A stretch of DNA of 64,000 bases from Faecalibacter macacae (GCF_003687725.1 NZ_RDOJ01000001.1:191196-255195), one strand, 5' to 3'. Positions 32,096-44,500 are shown, numbered from the stretch's first letter. Translations and numbers: made by a program. The notes: generated by a model from the sequence alone, not told the origin.

Positions 32096-33016
32096 TTAAT
32101 TCTTTATGAATTTTCTATTGATTTTAGTTCCGTCTTTAAAAATTAAAGTAGCAAAGTAAGTGCCTTTTGTTAAGTTACTTGTGTTGATGTTTTTAACATC
32201 TTCAGCCTTAATTAAAGTCTGTCCAAGAATATTCTTAATCTCGATTTGAGCAATATTTTCAGTTATACTAATTTGTAAAATGTCTTTAACGGGATTAGGA
32301 TATAACTTAATATTTTTATTTTTAATATCTAATGTTGTTAATTCTTCTTCATTAATTTTGAAATTATCATAATAGGCGCTACCACCATAATTATTATGCA
32401 ACATTGTTAAACCTTTAATTTCAGTTTGCGAAAAATTGTTTGTTGTATATATTAATTGATCATTAAAAAAGTATTTAATTTCTTCTGAATTTACTTCAAC
32501 TTTTATATTATGCCATGTGTTTAAAGCGTAATTAGCAGCAGCATCTGCATACGCAAAATCGTAATCAACGCTAGTTGTTACATATACATAACCACGATTT
32601 TCCATTCCGATACCTACAACTGGAACAAAGTTATCGTAGGCATCAATTCCGTATAAATTAAATTCGAAATCAGCACCGTTTCTTTGGGTTACAAACACAT
32701 CAAATGAAATTGTAAAGTCATCGTATTGAAATGGTGTACCAAATGTTTTACTTGCTCCAAAAATAGGAAACCATTGTGGGTCGTATTCATCTTGGTGTCC
32801 ATTCTTAAAAGAATATAGACCGTCACTTGCTTGTTCGTCTGTTACGACTTGATTAGTTAAAAATTCGCCTCTATTATCCGTAATTTCCCAACCGTTTTGT
32901 GTATTTAGACTTCCTAAGGTATATCCTTCAGCTTGTTCAAATGAGATATTTTCTTGTCCAAAAACGAATGTTTGTGCCATTAAAAGGCCTAATGAGTAGT
33001 AAAAATTTTTATTCAT
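32096..33016 (-). CDS. Secreted LamG/concanavalin-like protein with T9SS type A sorting domain
   Basis: The 306-residue protein has a Sec signal peptide (MNKNFYYSLGLLMAQTFVFGQ). A beta-rich domain (about 22-225) with the pattern of LamG/concanavalin-A-like lectin folds follows: YDDFTISFDVFV, NTWHNIKVEVN and YYDNFKINE. The C-terminal domain (about 233-306) begins LYPNPVKDILQI and ends GTYFATLIFKDGTKINRKFIKN, the type A signal for T9SS export to the cell surface. It is a single gene with its own terminator. The ligand is unknown. It implies a working T9SS elsewhere in the genome, in line with the gld genes at 61-63 kb. Confidence 0.85.
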   Translation of the reverse strand: MNKNFYYSLGLLMAQTFVFGQENISFEQAEGYTLGSLNTQNGWEITDNRGEFLTNQVVTDEQASDGLYSFKNGHQDEYDPQWFPIFGASKTFGTPFQYDDFTISFDVFVTQRNGADFEFNLYGIDAYDNFVPVVGIGMENRGYVYVTTSVDYDFAYADAAANYALNTWHNIKVEVNSEEIKYFFNDQLIYTTNNFSQTEIKGLTMLHNNYGGSAYYDNFKINEEELTTLDIKNKNIKLYPNPVKDILQISITENIAQIEIKNILGQTLIKAEDVKNINTSNLTKGTYFATLIFKDGTKINRKFIKN

Positions 33017-33060
33017 ATTTAATGTATTAGTTTGATAAAACTACGAATACATTTTATAAA

Positions 33061-33090
33061 TAAAAAAGTCCTCCATAAATGAAGGACTTT
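33061..33090 (-). terminator. Terminator of the DUF6263-YfhO-glycosyltransferase operon
   Basis: Minus strand stem AAAGTCCT/AGGACTTT with a ten-base loop and T residues. It lies just past the stop codon of the glycosyltransferase gene (33097). Confidence 0.75.
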
Positions 33091-33096
33091 AAAAGT

Positions 33097-34389
33097 TTAT
33101 ATTGTATGAATTATTTCTGCCAATTTTTTGGTTAAATTCTTACGGTTAAATTGCTGAACTTCCTTTTCATTCGTCATGAATTTTGATTTAGGATTAACCA
33201 ACCATTGATTATAAATATTAAGAATTGTTGATTTAATTTTCTCTACTTCTTGATGATTAAAATATTCGCCAGCCTTTGTTTTAAGTAAAATCTTTTCAAC
33301 ATCGGCTTCGTTTGGACCAACGGCTAATATTGGATTTCCTGTTGCCATATATTCAAATAACTTACCTGGAATAATACCTTTCGAAGCAACGTTATCAAAA
33401 TTTGTTAATAACAATACATTTGCTTTATTAATTGCGTCTAATGATTCTTGATGAGAAACATAACCATGAACAACTAAATTCGAATTTAAACCTTCATCAA
33501 CAATTGTTTGTTTTACATCATCAGCCAAAGAACCATAGAAATTAAGTTTTAAATCGTTTTTAAACGATGAATTACTTTTTGATAAATCATTTATCGCTTT
33601 CCATAACGAAAGTGGATTACGAAGCATTTCTAAACCTCCAGAATAAGTAATATGAAAGTACTCTTTATCTTTTTCGGTTTCTTGTTTTACTTCTTCGAAT
33701 CCATTCGTAATAACTTCAACTCGTTTTGCTCCAATTTTTTTGAAATTATCACCGTCCGTATAACTTGTAGCTAAAACTAAATTTGCTTTAGACATTACTT
33801 CATGCTCTAAATCTTTATGTTTTTTAGCTGCCCAAGTAGTCAATTTTAATTCTTTGTGATAACTAATTTGTGTCCAAGGATCACGGAAATCTGCAATCCA
33901 TCTAAGTTTTGGATTTAATTTCTTCAAACCTAATCCAATTAAATGCAAACTATGTGGCGGCCCTGAAGTAACAATAGTATCTATATTTTCTTTTTGAATA
34001 TAATCTTGAATAAATTCAATAGAAGGATTGATCCAAAATTTACGTGCATCTGGAATAAAGAAGTTTCCACGAATAAAAACAGAAAGTTTCGACATAAAAG
34101 ATTGTGATTCTTTCTTCTCAAAATGTCCACTTTTGTAAGCTTTATTTTTTGGATTTAATTTTTCAGCAAGCTGATAAGGTTCCCAGATTTTATTTTTGAC
34201 AATCTTAACCTTTGGATTAATATCCTTAGCTAATGTTTCATCAATAATTGGATAAGATGGATTTTCTGGAATATAAACATGAGGTTCGTATCCAAATTCA
34301 GGAAGATATTTAGTAAACTTCAACCATCTTTGAACACCAGGGCCTCCCGCAGGAGGCCAGTAATAGGTGATAATTAATATTTTTTTCAT
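33097..34389 (-). CDS. GT4-like (GT-B) glycosyltransferase
   Basis: The 430-residue GT-B-fold protein begins MKKILIITYYWPPAGGPGVQRWLKFTKYL, the acceptor-side loop of GT4-type enzymes. The C-terminal half has the donor-site segment PGKLFEYMATGNPILAVGPNEADVEKIL, with the E-x7-E-like pattern. It probably adds a sugar to a surface glycan or lipid. Substrates are unknown. It is the last gene of a four-gene operon behind YfhO, whose relatives also modify surface glycans. The gap between the two genes is six bases. Confidence 0.85.
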   Translation of the reverse strand: MKKILIITYYWPPAGGPGVQRWLKFTKYLPEFGYEPHVYIPENPSYPIIDETLAKDINPKVKIVKNKIWEPYQLAEKLNPKNKAYKSGHFEKKESQSFMSKLSVFIRGNFFIPDARKFWINPSIEFIQDYIQKENIDTIVTSGPPHSLHLIGLGLKKLNPKLRWIADFRDPWTQISYHKELKLTTWAAKKHKDLEHEVMSKANLVLATSYTDGDNFKKIGAKRVEVITNGFEEVKQETEKDKEYFHITYSGGLEMLRNPLSLWKAINDLSKSNSSFKNDLKLNFYGSLADDVKQTIVDEGLNSNLVVHGYVSHQESLDAINKANVLLLTNFDNVASKGIIPGKLFEYMATGNPILAVGPNEADVEKILLKTKAGEYFNHQEVEKIKSTILNIYNQWLVNPKSKFMTNEKEVQQFNRKNLTKKLAEIIHTI

Positions 34390-34395
34390 TTCAAA

Positions 34396-37047
34396 TTAAG
34401 CAACTTTGTTGTCTTCGTTTTTGAAATTATCTTTTTCCTTTTTACAATTCTTATATCCTAAGAATAATCCACCAAGAACAACAGCGATTAAGATAACGTT
34501 TGACGCAATCATAACTGTTTTTCCAGTTTCAATTACTTGAGGTTCGTACGTAAATACGATTTCGTGATTTCCTTTGGTAATTGGTAGCGCACGTAAAATG
34601 TAATTAGCTTTTAAGATTTCAACATCTTGTCCATTAACTGTCGCTTTCCATCCATGAGGATAATAAATTTCAGAGAAAACAGCAATTTGATCTGTATTTG
34701 TAGAAGCTTTATACACCATTTTAGTAGGAGTATACGATTCTAATTTAATCACAGCTGTCGAATCTTGAGCAATCGTTTTAGGTAAAGTACTTGCTACATC
34801 GTTTCTTAAAATTACTTGTTCCTCTAAAAATGTATCATTTAAAGCTAAAATTTCTTCGTTTGCATTATTAACTGCTTTAATATTACCAACAAACCAAGCA
34901 TTACCAAAAGCTGTCGGGTTCATTTCAATTTTAGGTTCTTGAATTGATCCATGAACGATGTATTTTGTATTTAACATGTTTAATACATTGATCATACCGC
35001 TTTCGTCCTTGATTCCGTATTGCTTTGCAGCTGGATTTCCAGAGAAATATAAATCAATAACATCTTGATACTTTCCTAATTTCGCAGCATGATAACCACC
35101 GATTGAATTAACGAAGAAAGAAGTTCCGGCTTCGTTAAATGTACTTTGAGTTGTATTGTAAACTCTATATTGAGATTTATCTTGTTTCGCTAATTCAGAT
35201 AAAGCAAAATTCATTGGAACTTTGTAAGCAATTTGTGCAACGTTGTTATTTGAATTTGCTTCAGATTCTAATTTAACTGATAATTCTGTAGGGAATGGAT
35301 TTTCTACAATATAATCTGAAACAAAATTATCGTCATTAAAATAACGTTTGTTAACCGTAATACCATCAATTAAAGCTAAGGCTCCGATAGCTAAAACAAC
35401 AATAGTTGAACTTTTGATTATTTTCTTTTGGTAAGCGTATAATAATCCAATTGTAGTTAAAACAAATATTAATGTACGGATTGTATCACCTTTAAACATG
35501 TCGATACGATCCTGAATTAATGCATTGTCTAAATCTCTTAACATTGATTCCCAAAAACCAATTGCGTTAGGATTTGCTTGTCCAATTAATTTTAAAAACT
35601 CAGTTGTTGTATAAGAATCTGATGCAGATTGGAATGAGAAAATTGCTCCTGCACCAACATATAGAATTGCTAAAATTGCAACTGTAGCTCCACCAACATA
35701 AGTTAATGTTTTTGTTTTGAAAGCTTCAGAATCTTCATCTTTTATAAAATAATATAAAGTGATGATTGCTAATAATGGCATCGTAAATTCTGCAATTACT
35801 AAAATAGAAGATACCGCACGGAACTTGTCGTACATAGGGAAATAGTCTACAAATAAATCTGTTAACCATTGTAAGTTTTTACCCCAAGCTAAAACAATAC
35901 TTAAAATAGTAGCTCCTAATAACCACCATTTGTATTTTGCGTATTGACCACGAACTAAAAATAATCCTAAAATAAACAAGAAAACTACGATAGCACCTTG
36001 GTATGCAGGACCAGAAGTTCCCGGTTGTTCTCCCCAATAAGTTGAACGAGGTTGTTGCGCTAATGCTTGAAAAACTTGTTGATTAAATTCATCTTCTCCA
36101 ACAGCTGAAGCTGTAGTTTGCAATTGACTAAAGTAGTTTTGTAAATCGTCTTCAGTACTCATTGATGATCCTCCCATTAAGTTTGGAATAAATAAGTTTA
36201 AAGTCTCTAATTTACCATAACTCCATTGTGTAATATAACTATGATCTAATCCATCTGTATTTGATTTTAATAAAGACATTTCAGATTTTCCACGAGTAGT
36301 TTCTTTCGAATATTCGTAAGTTGCTAATAAACGTGAAGCATTTAATCCTAAAGCGATAATTGTAGCAACAACAACTAATCCAGATGCTTTAAAGAAAGAA
36401 GGTAATTCTTTCGCTTTGAAGTCATAAATGAATTGTACGATTGCAAAAATCATCATTGCTAAGAATAAATAAAATGTCATCTGGATGTGATTGGCCTGTA
36501 ACTGTAATCCCATAAAAAGGGTAGTTAAAACAAAACCACTGATGTATTTTTTTCTATATAACAATAAAATACCAGCTACTAATGGCGCAAAGTAAGCAAT
36601 AGTATGTACTTTGGCATTGTGCCCAGCAGCGATAATAATAAAGAAATAAGCACCAACAGCAAAGAAAATTGATCCTGTTAGGGCGTATTTCCATTTTTTG
36701 AACAATGTTAATCCAAGGATAAAGAATCCAGAGAATAATAAGAAAATGTAATCTGCAGGTCTTGGTAAAAATCGAATAACCTTGTCAATACCTTTGATTA
36801 AATCAAAATCGTATTGAGCTCCTGTTTGGTAAGTTGGCATACCCCCAAACATCGCATTCGACCAATATACACGATCATTTGTTTGTTCTTGATAAGTTAG
36901 CATCTCTTCGGCACTACCACGATAGTTGATGATGTCGGGTTGAATAATTGCTTTTCCTGAAAGTACAGGCGCACAATAAAACAATGCTACAAGAGCAAAG
37001 AAAATTAAAGAGCCTAAGATGTAGAGTAAATTCTTATTATTTTTCAT
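34396..37047 (-). CDS. YfhO family integral membrane protein (GT-C-like)
   Basis: The 883-residue protein has about 12-14 transmembrane segments. It has the YfhO pattern: an N-terminal helix, then a large extracytoplasmic loop with DRVYWSNAMFGGMPTYQ, a membrane core, and a C-terminal periplasmic domain (about 690-840, GNHEIVFTYEP) before a last helix. YfhO proteins resemble polyprenyl-phosphate-dependent GT-C glycosyltransferases and in Gram-positives help glycosylate teichoic acids. In Bacteroidota the acceptor is unknown. The start overlaps the DUF4834 gene by 11 bases. Confidence 0.85.
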   Translation of the reverse strand: MKNNKNLLYILGSLIFFALVALFYCAPVLSGKAIIQPDIINYRGSAEEMLTYQEQTNDRVYWSNAMFGGMPTYQTGAQYDFDLIKGIDKVIRFLPRPADYIFLLFSGFFILGLTLFKKWKYALTGSIFFAVGAYFFIIIAAGHNAKVHTIAYFAPLVAGILLLYRKKYISGFVLTTLFMGLQLQANHIQMTFYLFLAMMIFAIVQFIYDFKAKELPSFFKASGLVVVATIIALGLNASRLLATYEYSKETTRGKSEMSLLKSNTDGLDHSYITQWSYGKLETLNLFIPNLMGGSSMSTEDDLQNYFSQLQTTASAVGEDEFNQQVFQALAQQPRSTYWGEQPGTSGPAYQGAIVVFLFILGLFLVRGQYAKYKWWLLGATILSIVLAWGKNLQWLTDLFVDYFPMYDKFRAVSSILVIAEFTMPLLAIITLYYFIKDEDSEAFKTKTLTYVGGATVAILAILYVGAGAIFSFQSASDSYTTTEFLKLIGQANPNAIGFWESMLRDLDNALIQDRIDMFKGDTIRTLIFVLTTIGLLYAYQKKIIKSSTIVVLAIGALALIDGITVNKRYFNDDNFVSDYIVENPFPTELSVKLESEANSNNNVAQIAYKVPMNFALSELAKQDKSQYRVYNTTQSTFNEAGTSFFVNSIGGYHAAKLGKYQDVIDLYFSGNPAAKQYGIKDESGMINVLNMLNTKYIVHGSIQEPKIEMNPTAFGNAWFVGNIKAVNNANEEILALNDTFLEEQVILRNDVASTLPKTIAQDSTAVIKLESYTPTKMVYKASTNTDQIAVFSEIYYPHGWKATVNGQDVEILKANYILRALPITKGNHEIVFTYEPQVIETGKTVMIASNVILIAVVLGGLFLGYKNCKKEKDNFKNEDNKVA

Positions 37048-37303
37048 TCTTTTCTTCGATTATTTCGAAATCAACAGTTTCTGCCTCAATGTTATATTTA
37101 GATTGTTCAATAGGAGTATTAGAATTCCTTTGATTTGTGTTTCCAGTGTCGTAAGTATTATTTTGTTGATATTGTCCACCAAATTGTTGACTTTGGTTGA
37201 TAGCATCTTTGAATGCTTTTTTAATCATTAAAATTTTACGAACAAAGCGAAAAACAAATAGAAAAATAATACCTAAAATTAAGATCCAAATAATAGTTTT
37301 CAT
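37037..37303 (-). CDS. DUF4834 family small membrane protein
   Basis: The 88-residue protein has one N-terminal transmembrane helix (MKTIIWILILGIIFLFVFRFVRK). A polar tail rich in Q and N follows, ending with VDFEIIEEKNEK, as in DUF4834 proteins of Bacteroidota. It is five bases after the DUF6263 gene and overlaps the YfhO gene, so it belongs to this operon. Function is unknown. Confidence 0.75.
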   Translation of the reverse strand: MKTIIWILILGIIFLFVFRFVRKILMIKKAFKDAINQSQQFGGQYQQNNTYDTGNTNQRNSNTPIEQSKYNIEAETVDFEIIEEKNEK

Positions 37304-37308
37304 GTTTT

Positions 37309-38361
37309 TTAATTTACGGTTGTCGTAGTCGTAGCAGTTTCAGTCATGGTTTGTTTTTTACCATTCATTTCCATAGTACGTTTCGACGTTTCTTTTTTAG
37401 TTAAACTTACATTATTGATCCAACCAGATTTTGTATCTAACACGATTGAACCCGTTACATCTGCATCCATATTTACACTCATTTTCATTCCTTGTTGAGC
37501 ATCTGATCCACTTAACTTTTGACCACCTTTTACAGTGATTTTAGTATTATTAGAATCGACATTCATTAAAGTTCGAGTTAAGTTTGAATTTCCTTTCAGT
37601 CCACCTTCATTTATATTTTGAGAATCTGACCAAGATTCATTTAATTTTAATTTTTTGTCAGGATAAATGTTCATTGTTTCTTCGAACTGAGCAGAGATTG
37701 CTTTTTCATTTAAAGAATTTTTCAACATTTCACTGATAAATTTTTGCTCTTCAGCAGATAATTGGCTTTTTACAGAAGCTTCAATTTGTTGTCTGATTTT
37801 ATCTAATCCAGTTACAGAAATAACTTTACCTTTTTGATCAACCTTCATTGTATAAGGTTTCCCAATCATTCCTTTGTAAATGCTCCAAGAAAATGCAATA
37901 TCCTTATCAGCTGGTTTCGCTCCACTTGTATCGTAAGACATTGTTTTACCTTCTGGATCAGTCATTTTTTCGCTGTATTGTTTAGAAACAACATCCAAAG
38001 TATAAACACCATCTTTAATATCTTTTACAGTATACTCGATTGTTTTTTTACTTTCGTTAGACATTTTGATTGTTTTATTACCATCAGATGCAGTATTGAT
38101 TCCTTTTACAGCTAAAGTAATCGGGTATGTTTTTCCTTTTTCTAAATTATATCTGAAATCAAAAGTATTGTCTTCATTTTGTTGGATAGCAGTATTTTCT
38201 GAAACTTCTAATGGTTTTGCAATCGTATCGGCAGCTTCTACTTTTACAATTGTATCTCCTTTTTCATCAATTACTAATTCTTGTCCTGCTTCGTCTTTGC
38301 TTTCTTTTTTACAAGCTACAACAGTTGTGAATATCGCAACTGCTAAGAATATTTTTTTCAT
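37309..38361 (-). CDS. DUF6263-like lipoprotein
   Basis: The 350-residue protein has a lipoprotein signal with lipobox VVAC (Cys17), then an acidic linker. A beta-rich domain begins FDFRYNLEKGKTYPITLAVKG, as in the DUF6263 group. It also has ITGLDKIRQQIEASVKSQL-like helical parts, and ends in a run of threonines. It would sit in the periplasm or at the outer membrane. Function is unknown. It is the first gene of the operon driven by the promoter at 38414-38443. The family name is assigned from memory of the pattern and is less sure than the lipoprotein call. Confidence 0.7.
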   Translation of the reverse strand: MKKIFLAVAIFTTVVACKKESKDEAGQELVIDEKGDTIVKVEAADTIAKPLEVSENTAIQQNEDNTFDFRYNLEKGKTYPITLAVKGINTASDGNKTIKMSNESKKTIEYTVKDIKDGVYTLDVVSKQYSEKMTDPEGKTMSYDTSGAKPADKDIAFSWSIYKGMIGKPYTMKVDQKGKVISVTGLDKIRQQIEASVKSQLSAEEQKFISEMLKNSLNEKAISAQFEETMNIYPDKKLKLNESWSDSQNINEGGLKGNSNLTRTLMNVDSNNTKITVKGGQKLSGSDAQQGMKMSVNMDADVTGSIVLDTKSGWINNVSLTKKETSKRTMEMNGKKQTMTETATTTTTVN

Positions 38362-38413
38362 ATGTTTTTCTAAATACGGTTTTTGAGTTTTAGTATTTAT
38401 ACCAAAATCAATC

Positions 38414-38443
38414 CAAAAATAACGATTTTAGATGGTATTACAA
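38414..38443 (-). promoter_or_regulatory. Promoter of the DUF6263-DUF4834-YfhO-glycosyltransferase operon
   Basis: Minus strand TTG (38441-38443), a 19-base spacer, then TATTTTTG (38414-38421). This is a full Bacteroidota consensus, with a start point near 38407 and a leader of about 46 bases. Confidence 0.8.
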
Positions 38444-38482
38444 GATGATATTTTAAATGTATTGATAATGAATTGAATATTG

Positions 38483-38519
38483 TTTTAAAATAAAATAGCG
38501 ACTCAGAAATGAGTCGCTA
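38483..38519 (-). terminator. Terminator of the alpha-2-macroglobulin gene
   Basis: Minus strand stem TAGCGACTCA/TGAGTCGCTA with a four-base loop and a TTTTATTTTA tract. It starts four bases past the stop codon. Confidence 0.88.
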
Positions 38520-38523
38520 CTAT

Positions 38524-41500
38524 TTAGTTGATAATTTTGATTTGATTACTTTTTGTATGTGCTTTATAGCTTGAATTATACATACTTTCTACTTGCGAAA
38601 TTCCGGCAGAAAAATCACCTAAATGATTTGCTTTTACTTCGTATTCAAACGTATGATTTCCTTTAGGTAAACGATCAATAAAGAAATTAGTTTCTGTATC
38701 TTTCGTTTCAAAGTAATAAGGTAAAATTCTGTTCCAACTATAACCGGATGGTTTATAAACAGGTTCGAATCCAGCGGAACGATTGTCTTTTAAATGAACA
38801 TAACTTATCTCTTCGTTAGCAATTAATGTTAATCTAATTTTTAACTTTTCACCTAATTTGATTTCTCGGTTTAATGGAATCCAATCGTTATTTTCATTGA
38901 TTAAGATTTCACGTTCAACACGTAATTTGTTTTGATGAGCTTTAATTTCTTCAAACGGAATTTCGTATGTTTTTTCAATGCTTCCGTAAGTATTAAAGGT
39001 TTGATTATTTTTAATTGTAAATGAATCCGAAACTTGATTTCTATCCTTCGTTTCAAAAATTTCTTGACCAAAAACTTTTGTCGTTTCCATTTTCTCTAAT
39101 CCTTGAATTGAAACTTTTTGTTCAGAAATTTCTTTCGATTTTAAAGTAGATAAAATACTCGAAACTGTATAATTATTACTCAATGTATTTTGCCAAGCAT
39201 TTTGTTTGTGTTTCAACATCATCCATTGGATTAAAGATGTAGTTTCTTTATTATTTGCTTTAAAAGCTTCTACCAAAATAGCCTGTGTAGAAAGCGGTGT
39301 TTCTAAGAAATAATGTGTAGCATCATTCCAATACGAGCCATTTTCTTGCTCAGAAATCATTTCAGTTTCTAAACTTGTAATGATATTTTTTGCATGCGTT
39401 TTATTCTCTAAAAATTGAGTGATAATTGCAGCTTTTGCACGAGTTGTTAAATCACGTTCACCAACATAATTTTCAATTTTATTGAATTGATTTTGATACA
39501 TTTTTTTGACTTCGTCCAATTTTGTGTTTGTTATTGGATGAAATTGATAGATGTACATCAAATCAATATAATTTGTTAAAATAGGCGTCGTTTTTTTGTC
39601 TGATTTATTTAGATTTAAATTGTATTCAATCAAATAATTTAAACCTTTTTCAAAACTTTCTTTTAATCTATTTGAGACTAAATTAGGATGATTTTTAATT
39701 ACTCTACCAATGTAAGTTAAATTCTGTTTTGTGATTTCGATATTCGTTTTTCCTCCTTCAAACCAAGGAAAACTTCCGTCTTTTAATTGGCTAGAAATAA
39801 TTTTATTTTCTAATGCTTTTAGTTCTTTCGAAACGTTTTTACCGTCTAAAGTTTTCGCTAATTCAATTAAATTTTCTTTCTGTGTTTTCGCTTGATTAAC
39901 CCAACTTGTATTCGTTTTTTTAATTTCGTTTTCGAAAGCTGTCGATACATTTTTATCTTTCAGAATTTCTTCAAAATATATCGTAATCGAAGGATATTGC
40001 GTTTTAATTTGTTCCAACATTTTGTACGCATACCATTTACTTGTCGTTTGCTCCGTACAATCGTAAGGATAGGTTGCTAAACGATTCAAAATTGATAAAA
40101 CTGAAAACAAAGGATTTGATTCAACTTCAATTTTTAAGTTTTTAAAATTCTTTTGATCAATGTTGATTTTAATTTCTTTTTCTTCGTTTGGTAAAACCAC
40201 AATTGTTTCGGCTTCTGTAACTAAAATTTTATTCGAAAGAATAGACAAAGCTTGTTGTTCACCATCCGAAAAAGTAGATGTTCCGGCAACGATTTTCACA
40301 ATTACATCATCCAAATTTGCAGGAATTTTAATTCGCCATTCAACCAGTGAAGCCTGTTTAGCATTTACCTCGAACGATTTTTCGTTATTCACAACATCAA
40401 ATAAATTGTTAATAACTTCATTTGTATGTGGATTAATCAACTCGATACGAGCCAAACCATTTAAATTTTGACTACTTATATTTTGAATTTGAGCTGATAA
40501 AACTACTTCATCATTTGTACGTAAAAAACGAGGTAAATGTGGCGAAACCATCAAGTCTTTTTGCGTTTTAGTTGTAAAAGTTCCATCACCTGAATTCAAG
40601 TCTTTATCATGAGCAAAAACTAACAATTTCCATTCAGTTAATGCTTCCGGAGACGTAAATTCGATCGCAACATTTCCATTTTGATCTGTTCGTAATGTTG
40701 GGAAAAAGAAAGCTGTTTCGTTTAAATTTGTTCTCGTTTTTACTTTTGATAAATCAATCGAATCATCTTTTGTAGATTTTCGGTCTGTTGTAATAACAAT
40801 TACACCATTTGCACCTCGACTTCCATATAATGCCGTAGCAGATTGATCTTTTAAAACAGTTGTTGATGCAATATTTAGTTTAGAAATATCAAATGTATCT
40901 TCTTGTATTACGCCATCTACAACTATTAATGGGTTTTTACCTGTAATTGATGCTGTTCCTCTAATGGTAACAGAATTAGAAATATATCCTACAGTTACTA
41001 CTTCTTCTAAACTAATCCCTGAAACTTTACCAGCTAACATTTCGTCAACTGAAAATTCTGACCTTTGATTAAAGGTTGTGTTTGCTCCTACTGAAAATGA
41101 TTTTTTAATTATATCATAATTCGTGTTGAACAGATAAAATGGCTGAAAAGTTCTTGTTTTAAGTTGAGGATACTCAAAATTTAATGGATTATATACTTTG
41201 GTTTTGTGGTGATTCGTTAAACTACTTGTATCATAAAAATCATACATAAATTCATTTATCCTAAAAGGGTAATTTGGCCATGAATACCAATTGATTTTTC
41301 TTGAAAAATTATTACTCGCAAATTGATCTAATGAAGCATCATACATAGTTGCTAAAACTTCTGCATTTGCTTGTTCATTACTTGTATTTTTTACTTTAAT
41401 ACTCCAAGTTTCTTGTTGTCCTGGCTGAATTTTATCTCTAAAAACTTCCGTTTTTATGTCTAATTGATGTGTTGAAAACTGAATAGGAATTTTAACGCTT

Positions 41501-44500
41501 CCTGATTGATATTGATTATGATGAATCATCAAATAATCAATCTGGAAATTAGCATCAATTAGCGCTTGTGTAACTTTTGTAGAATAAGTAGCTTTTCCAT
41601 TTTTGAACGGAATTACAAGTGTGGTTTTGAATTTATTTTCTTCTTGTAAATACAATAAAATAACGGCTTCATCTTTAAAATCAGTTTCGAAATTAACAGA
41701 GAAAGTTTCTCCGACTTTGTAAGTTGGTTGAGAAAATCCTACAGTTAAAAATTCTTTATTAGAAAAACGAAACGATTCGTCTTCTGCAATTTTTATGATT
41801 TTAAAATCGCTAATTGTATCATTGTTTACAATTGAAATTGCCTCGATTAAATATTTACCTTTTTTAAGTTTTTCGGGCTGATTAATTGTGATAAATTTCT
41901 TTTCGTTGGTATCAAAAGATGAAGTTTGAATTACTTTGTAATTCTTCCAATATTTTTTTTTATTATCTAAATTTTTATCGTCTAAATTATATTTACCGAA
42001 ATATTTTTTCTTTTCTTCGGTTGATAAAATTGCATAATCACTATCAAAATTATACTCATGTTTTCCATAGATATTATCTGCTTCTGGAAGTTGATAAATT
42101 GTAACATTCCCTTTTAAAGGCGCAAACTTTTTATTATAATTTTCTGTGTTGATGATTACATCTTTCCAATCTTTATTTAGAGCAATAGATGGTATAGAAA
42201 TATTAATTTTATACGGATTTTTACCATAATAATAGGTTAACGAAGTCGATTGTGATTCACCAGTTGTATTGATCGCATCTGTGAAAATCGTAATATAATC
42301 GAAAGAACTTTTTCCTTCTAATTTTAGTTTAATTATAAATTCTCCATTTTCATCTGTAACGGTTTCGTTAGTTGTATTTTCACTTTCAAAAGATTTAGAG
42401 ATTTTATAATTAACTTTTACATTATTCAATCGTGCACCAGACAAAGACTCAACAAAGCCTTTGAAAATAGCTTCGTCACCATAATTATAGTTTACAGCAG
42501 GTTGTTCCAAGACAACTTTATACGTTGGTCGTTTATATTCTTCTACTTGAAAGGATTGATCTGTTAAATATATTTTGTTATCTAAAATTGAAATTCTAAA
42601 ATAACCATTTAATGTTTCTTCAGGAAGTTTAAATTTTCCGTTAATTGAACCAAATTCATTTGTAGTTAAAGTTAAACTATCAATTTTTTGGTGATTGGCA
42701 TCGTGTAAAATAGCTTTCAGTTCAAGATTCGGAAGCACCTTTCCTTTTTTGTTATCTTTTTCAAAAGCAATTGCTTTAAAAAATACTTCTTGACTTGGTC
42801 TATAAATCGCACGATTTGTTAATATTGTGGCACTTTTTTCTATTTTAGATTCATTGTCATTCTCATTAAATTCATCTAAATCATAATCTGATAAATCAAT
42901 AAATTCTTTCGTACTTGGGATGTATAAGTATAAATATTCCAAATCTTCTTTTAGATCGCTATCGTCGTCAGATGTGTAGAAAAATTCACCCGCTTTATTG
43001 GTTTTAACAGTTTTTACTTTGTCATAATCTTTCTTTTCACCATCGTTATAAATCTCAATTTTTGTGTTGGCAAGTGGAAAACCAGTTTTACGATTAATGA
43101 TTTGAGTTTTATAATTATTTCCATTTTTAGCTTCACCAATTTCGAATAATTTCACAAAATAATCTGAGATTTTAAATGAAGTGTATTGCACAATATTTGT
43201 TTCATCATCATTCGTAAACGAAGGATTATTACTTGCTACGATAAAATATTCTCCCGTTTCTAAAGGATTAATTTTGTATAACGTTTCGTGATTCAAATAA
43301 TCATCAAATGCTTTTAATTTTACGTTTTCTTCGTACTCTAAAATGGCGTTTGTTTGGTAACTTTTTGTAATTGTATCGTATTTAAAATCGAAAACTTTTT
43401 TATCAAATGGATGATTATTTTTATAAATTTTAAGATAAAGTTGAGGAACTTTTGCAGAAGTTATATTGATCGGAATAAATTCCTTCGTTGAATACGAATC
43501 TGGAATTTCGATTGAGAAACTTGGTCGAGTAATTTTCTTCTTTAATTGGATAAGATTATTTGTCCAAATTGTATTGGGATATAATTCAATCGCTTGATCT
43601 ATTTTAGGAATTGCATCCTGAATGTATTTTCTGTTGTAATAATACGTGTAATCTTGAGAGTTGATCGTATTGAATAGTATTTGCGCATTAAAATCTGCAG
43701 TATTTTTCTTTAATTCAGAAATTAATTGTTCAAAATCTTGTTCGTTTCTATTATATCCAAGATTCAAATAATACTGATACGCTTTGGCTTCGTTGTACTT
43801 TTTTTCTGTATTTAATCGTTCAATTTCATTTTGAATAAAAGTGATTTTTTGTTTTAATATTTGATTACGAGATTCTTTATCATTTATAAAATTTCCATAG
43901 ATATTATTAATTCCGTTGAGATATAAATTTCCAATCAAATGAAAAAGAGTAGGAGCTATCGAAAACGAATTATAGTTCGCATAACTTGTTTTAATGTCCT
44001 TATTTTTCTCGTTGTCGAATTGATTTGATGTAAAAAGAAGTTTCCAATTTTTGGCAGGTTCTTGTTGTAAAATGTGATAATCTTTAACAGATTGAACCAA
44101 TAACGAATCGACAAAATCTAATTTTTTTACCTTAGACCAGTTTAAGAAATTAGTTGATGTATCGTCTTCTTTTATCGGTTTTATATGGATCCGATCAAAG
44201 AGTAAATTGGCGTAATAATGATTTAAAATTGCTTGTTCCGGTTTCGAACCTGTTTTGATTTCATTTTCTAATATTATAGCTGCTTTTTCTACGAAAATAA
44301 ATTGATTGGTATGTGTATGTCGTAACGATTGAATTTCTTGAAAAACTGCAAACAGATATTCAGACTTTTTATTCTCATTTAGTGCATTTGTCTTCGCTTG
44401 GTTGATAAACAAATTTGCATTTTGATAATTCTTTTTGGATAGATTATCCCGAATCGAATCCCATGTTGAGGTAAAATTAAAATTTTGTCCAAAAGTAGAG